From Cytophagales bacterium (lineage in GTDB: Bacteria; Bacteroidota; Bacteroidia; Cytophagales; Cyclobacteriaceae), in NCBI GenBank assembly GCA_020403045.1, contig JADBYK010000030.1:1-64000 (forward strand): 64,000 nucleotides of DNA. The letters are read 5' to 3'. The notes beneath the pieces were generated by a model. That model ran no database searches and was not told where the DNA came from. It saw nothing but the letters and a program-made list of their open reading frames with translations. The position numbers and the translations under genes are program-made. The first letter of the stretch is position 1. Each line of letters starts with the position of its first letter. Shown here piece by piece: positions 63,022 to 64,000 of this stretch.

Positions 63022-64000
63022 TTGAGCTGAGTTTTTTCCAGTTACCTGATCGCATATACCAGAAGGCCATCGAGAACATGCAAATCCAATACACCCATTC
63101 GCTCACCCATCCCCATATGATGGACATATTCCATACTTCCAATACGAGATAAACATAGAGTGTGTAAGCAAAAAGAGTTACGATTTCAATAATCAGATTT
63201 ACGACTGTATTTCCTGAACCGGTCACCGCATTAAGCCACACCACAGAAAAGGATTGAAGAAACAAGGCCGAGGATACTACTCGCAAAACAGGAGTGGCAT
63301 AGGCAATGAAATCTTCGCCCTGGCCAAACATCGAGAGCAACGCGCCTGGGAAAATATTGAGCACGACAATCAACGTAAGCGAAAAAGCCGCACTCACTTT
63401 GGCGATGCGTTTCACCAAGGGCATTACTTCTTCTTGTTTGCCTTGCCCAATCACATTGCTCACCATCGTATTGGTGGTAGCCGCAAAGGCCCACGAAAAA
63501 ATCCCCGCTAGGCCAAATACATTTCGCATCGTATTGGAAACGGCCAAATCGCGTGCGCCATGGTGCTCGATCAGGATGTAAAAATATTCCCATGTAACAA
63601 TGCTAAGTGCGAATTGTAAAATAAGTGGCGTTGATTTAAACAGAATCAACTTGATGGAGCTGAGTTCCAATTTCCAACTTTCAAATAACCCAAAGGCTTT
63701 GTTAATACCTTTTGCATGAATGACGCCAAAGATTACCAACAATCCGGTTGCTTCTGCAATGATGGAAGCGTAGGCTGCTCCATTAAAACCCATTTTCGGA
63801 AAACCAAAGTGACCATAAATAAATGCGTAGTCGAAAAAGATATTGGCAATGGCTTCGCTCAGTGTGCCCCATACCAAAAATTTTGTTTGATTCGTACCTA
63901 CCAAGAGCGCATTGCGCATCACGTACAGATACAAAAAAGGCAACCCCCAGATACGGATAAAAATAAATCCAATCACTTCTTCAGCGATCACTTGATTGTG
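63011..64000 (-). CDS. MATE family efflux transporter (partial, N-terminus outside window)
   Basis: The frame is open to the window edge, so about the first third is missing. The visible 330 residues have about nine hydrophobic helices with MATE-type features (NALLVGTNQTKFLV, NTMVSNVIGQGKQEEV, VVWLNAVTGSGNT). Such proteins exchange cations for drugs or metabolites. The GTG at 63991 is an artefact of the edge rather than the real start. Confidence 0.85.
   Translation of the reverse strand, partial: HNQVIAEEVIGFIFIRIWGLPFLYLYVMRNALLVGTNQTKFLVWGTLSEAIANIFFDYAFIYGHFGFPKMGFNGAAYASIIAEATGLLVIFGVIHAKGINKAFGLFESWKLELSSIKLILFKSTPLILQFALSIVTWEYFYILIEHHGARDLAVSNTMRNVFGLAGIFSWAFAATTNTMVSNVIGQGKQEEVMPLVKRIAKVSAAFSLTLIVVLNIFPGALLSMFGQGEDFIAYATPVLRVVSSALFLQSFSVVWLNAVTGSGNTVVNLIIEIVTLFAYTLYVYLVLEVWNMSIIWGWVSEWVYWICMFSMAFWYMRSGNWKKLSSIRK

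Overview
The window reads as a chromosomal segment of a member of the Bacteroidota, most likely the order Cytophagales. The evidence is: several verified TAnnTTTG promoter boxes; a gliding-bacterium-like gene set (DUF4783, DUF5687, DUF2279, DUF6702, a LETM1-related protein, GMC oxidoreductase, S9/S10/M1 exopeptidases); a Bacteroidota-type dihydroorotase; and many short secreted proteins with 'MK...AQ' or lipobox signal peptides. Genes are densely packed with mixed strands. I found no rRNA, tRNA, CRISPR array, plasmid or prophage genes. Species-level assignment is not possible from the sequence alone.

Layout. 1-136: right end of a small structured mobile repeat. 144-6368 (minus): S10 peptidase, AAA ATPase, MutS, exported methyltransferase. 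6533-8561 (plus): thioredoxin/TPR protein and a GH130 lipoprotein. 8586-10448 (minus): LPP20/ARPP-1 fusion. 10565-14954: Crp/Fnr regulator, acyltransferase-like membrane protein, two small membrane proteins, pyrC, PepSY protein. 14955-15846: a gene graveyard holding two headless remnants. 15925-20981: ECF sigma factor with membrane partner, S9 peptidase, SpoU methyltransferase. 21070-28439: GMC oxidoreductase, DUF5687/ABC pair, two lipoprotein hydrolases, coaX, prsW. 28467-29095: a BLUF photoreceptor gene split by the second copy of the mobile repeat. 29119-36517 (minus): DUF6702, tpiA, prmA and a 1564-residue secreted OstA-like protein. 36590-45033: HupE/UreJ protein and two paralogous M1 peptidases around a lipoprotein, GH20 and DUF2279. 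45126-49682: purK-purE, LETM1-related protein, TerC, Fur. 49696-53620 (minus): MsbA-like exporter, lipoprotein, gpmI. 53781-57285: DUF4783, nadC, YcxB, DUF2442, exported RidA, DoxX-like protein. 57315-60157 (minus): membrane-anchored MutS-like ATPase, aldo/keto reductase, DUF5763 protein. 60277-64000: cystathionine gamma-synthase-like enzyme, an intact antitoxin with a dead ParE-like toxin, a beta-barrel protein, and a MATE transporter running off the window.

Main discovery. A non-autonomous element of about 183 bp with imperfect inverted ends and a 5-bp target duplication (TTCAA) sits inside the BLUF gene. Removing it with one copy of the duplication restores a perfect 146-residue BLUF protein in frame, including the conserved Trp and Met. 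The partial copy at the window start shares 114 bp without a mismatch. Just left of that core, each copy carries a perfect palindrome of similar size but entirely different sequence. This 'constant core plus swapped palindrome' layout is what I would examine first.

Secondary signals: a ParE-type toxin inactivated by three lesions beside an intact antitoxin; palindromic repeats inserted in frame in mutS, the S9 peptidase and the DUF6702 protein; and a three-half-site operator-like array before the AAA ATPase.
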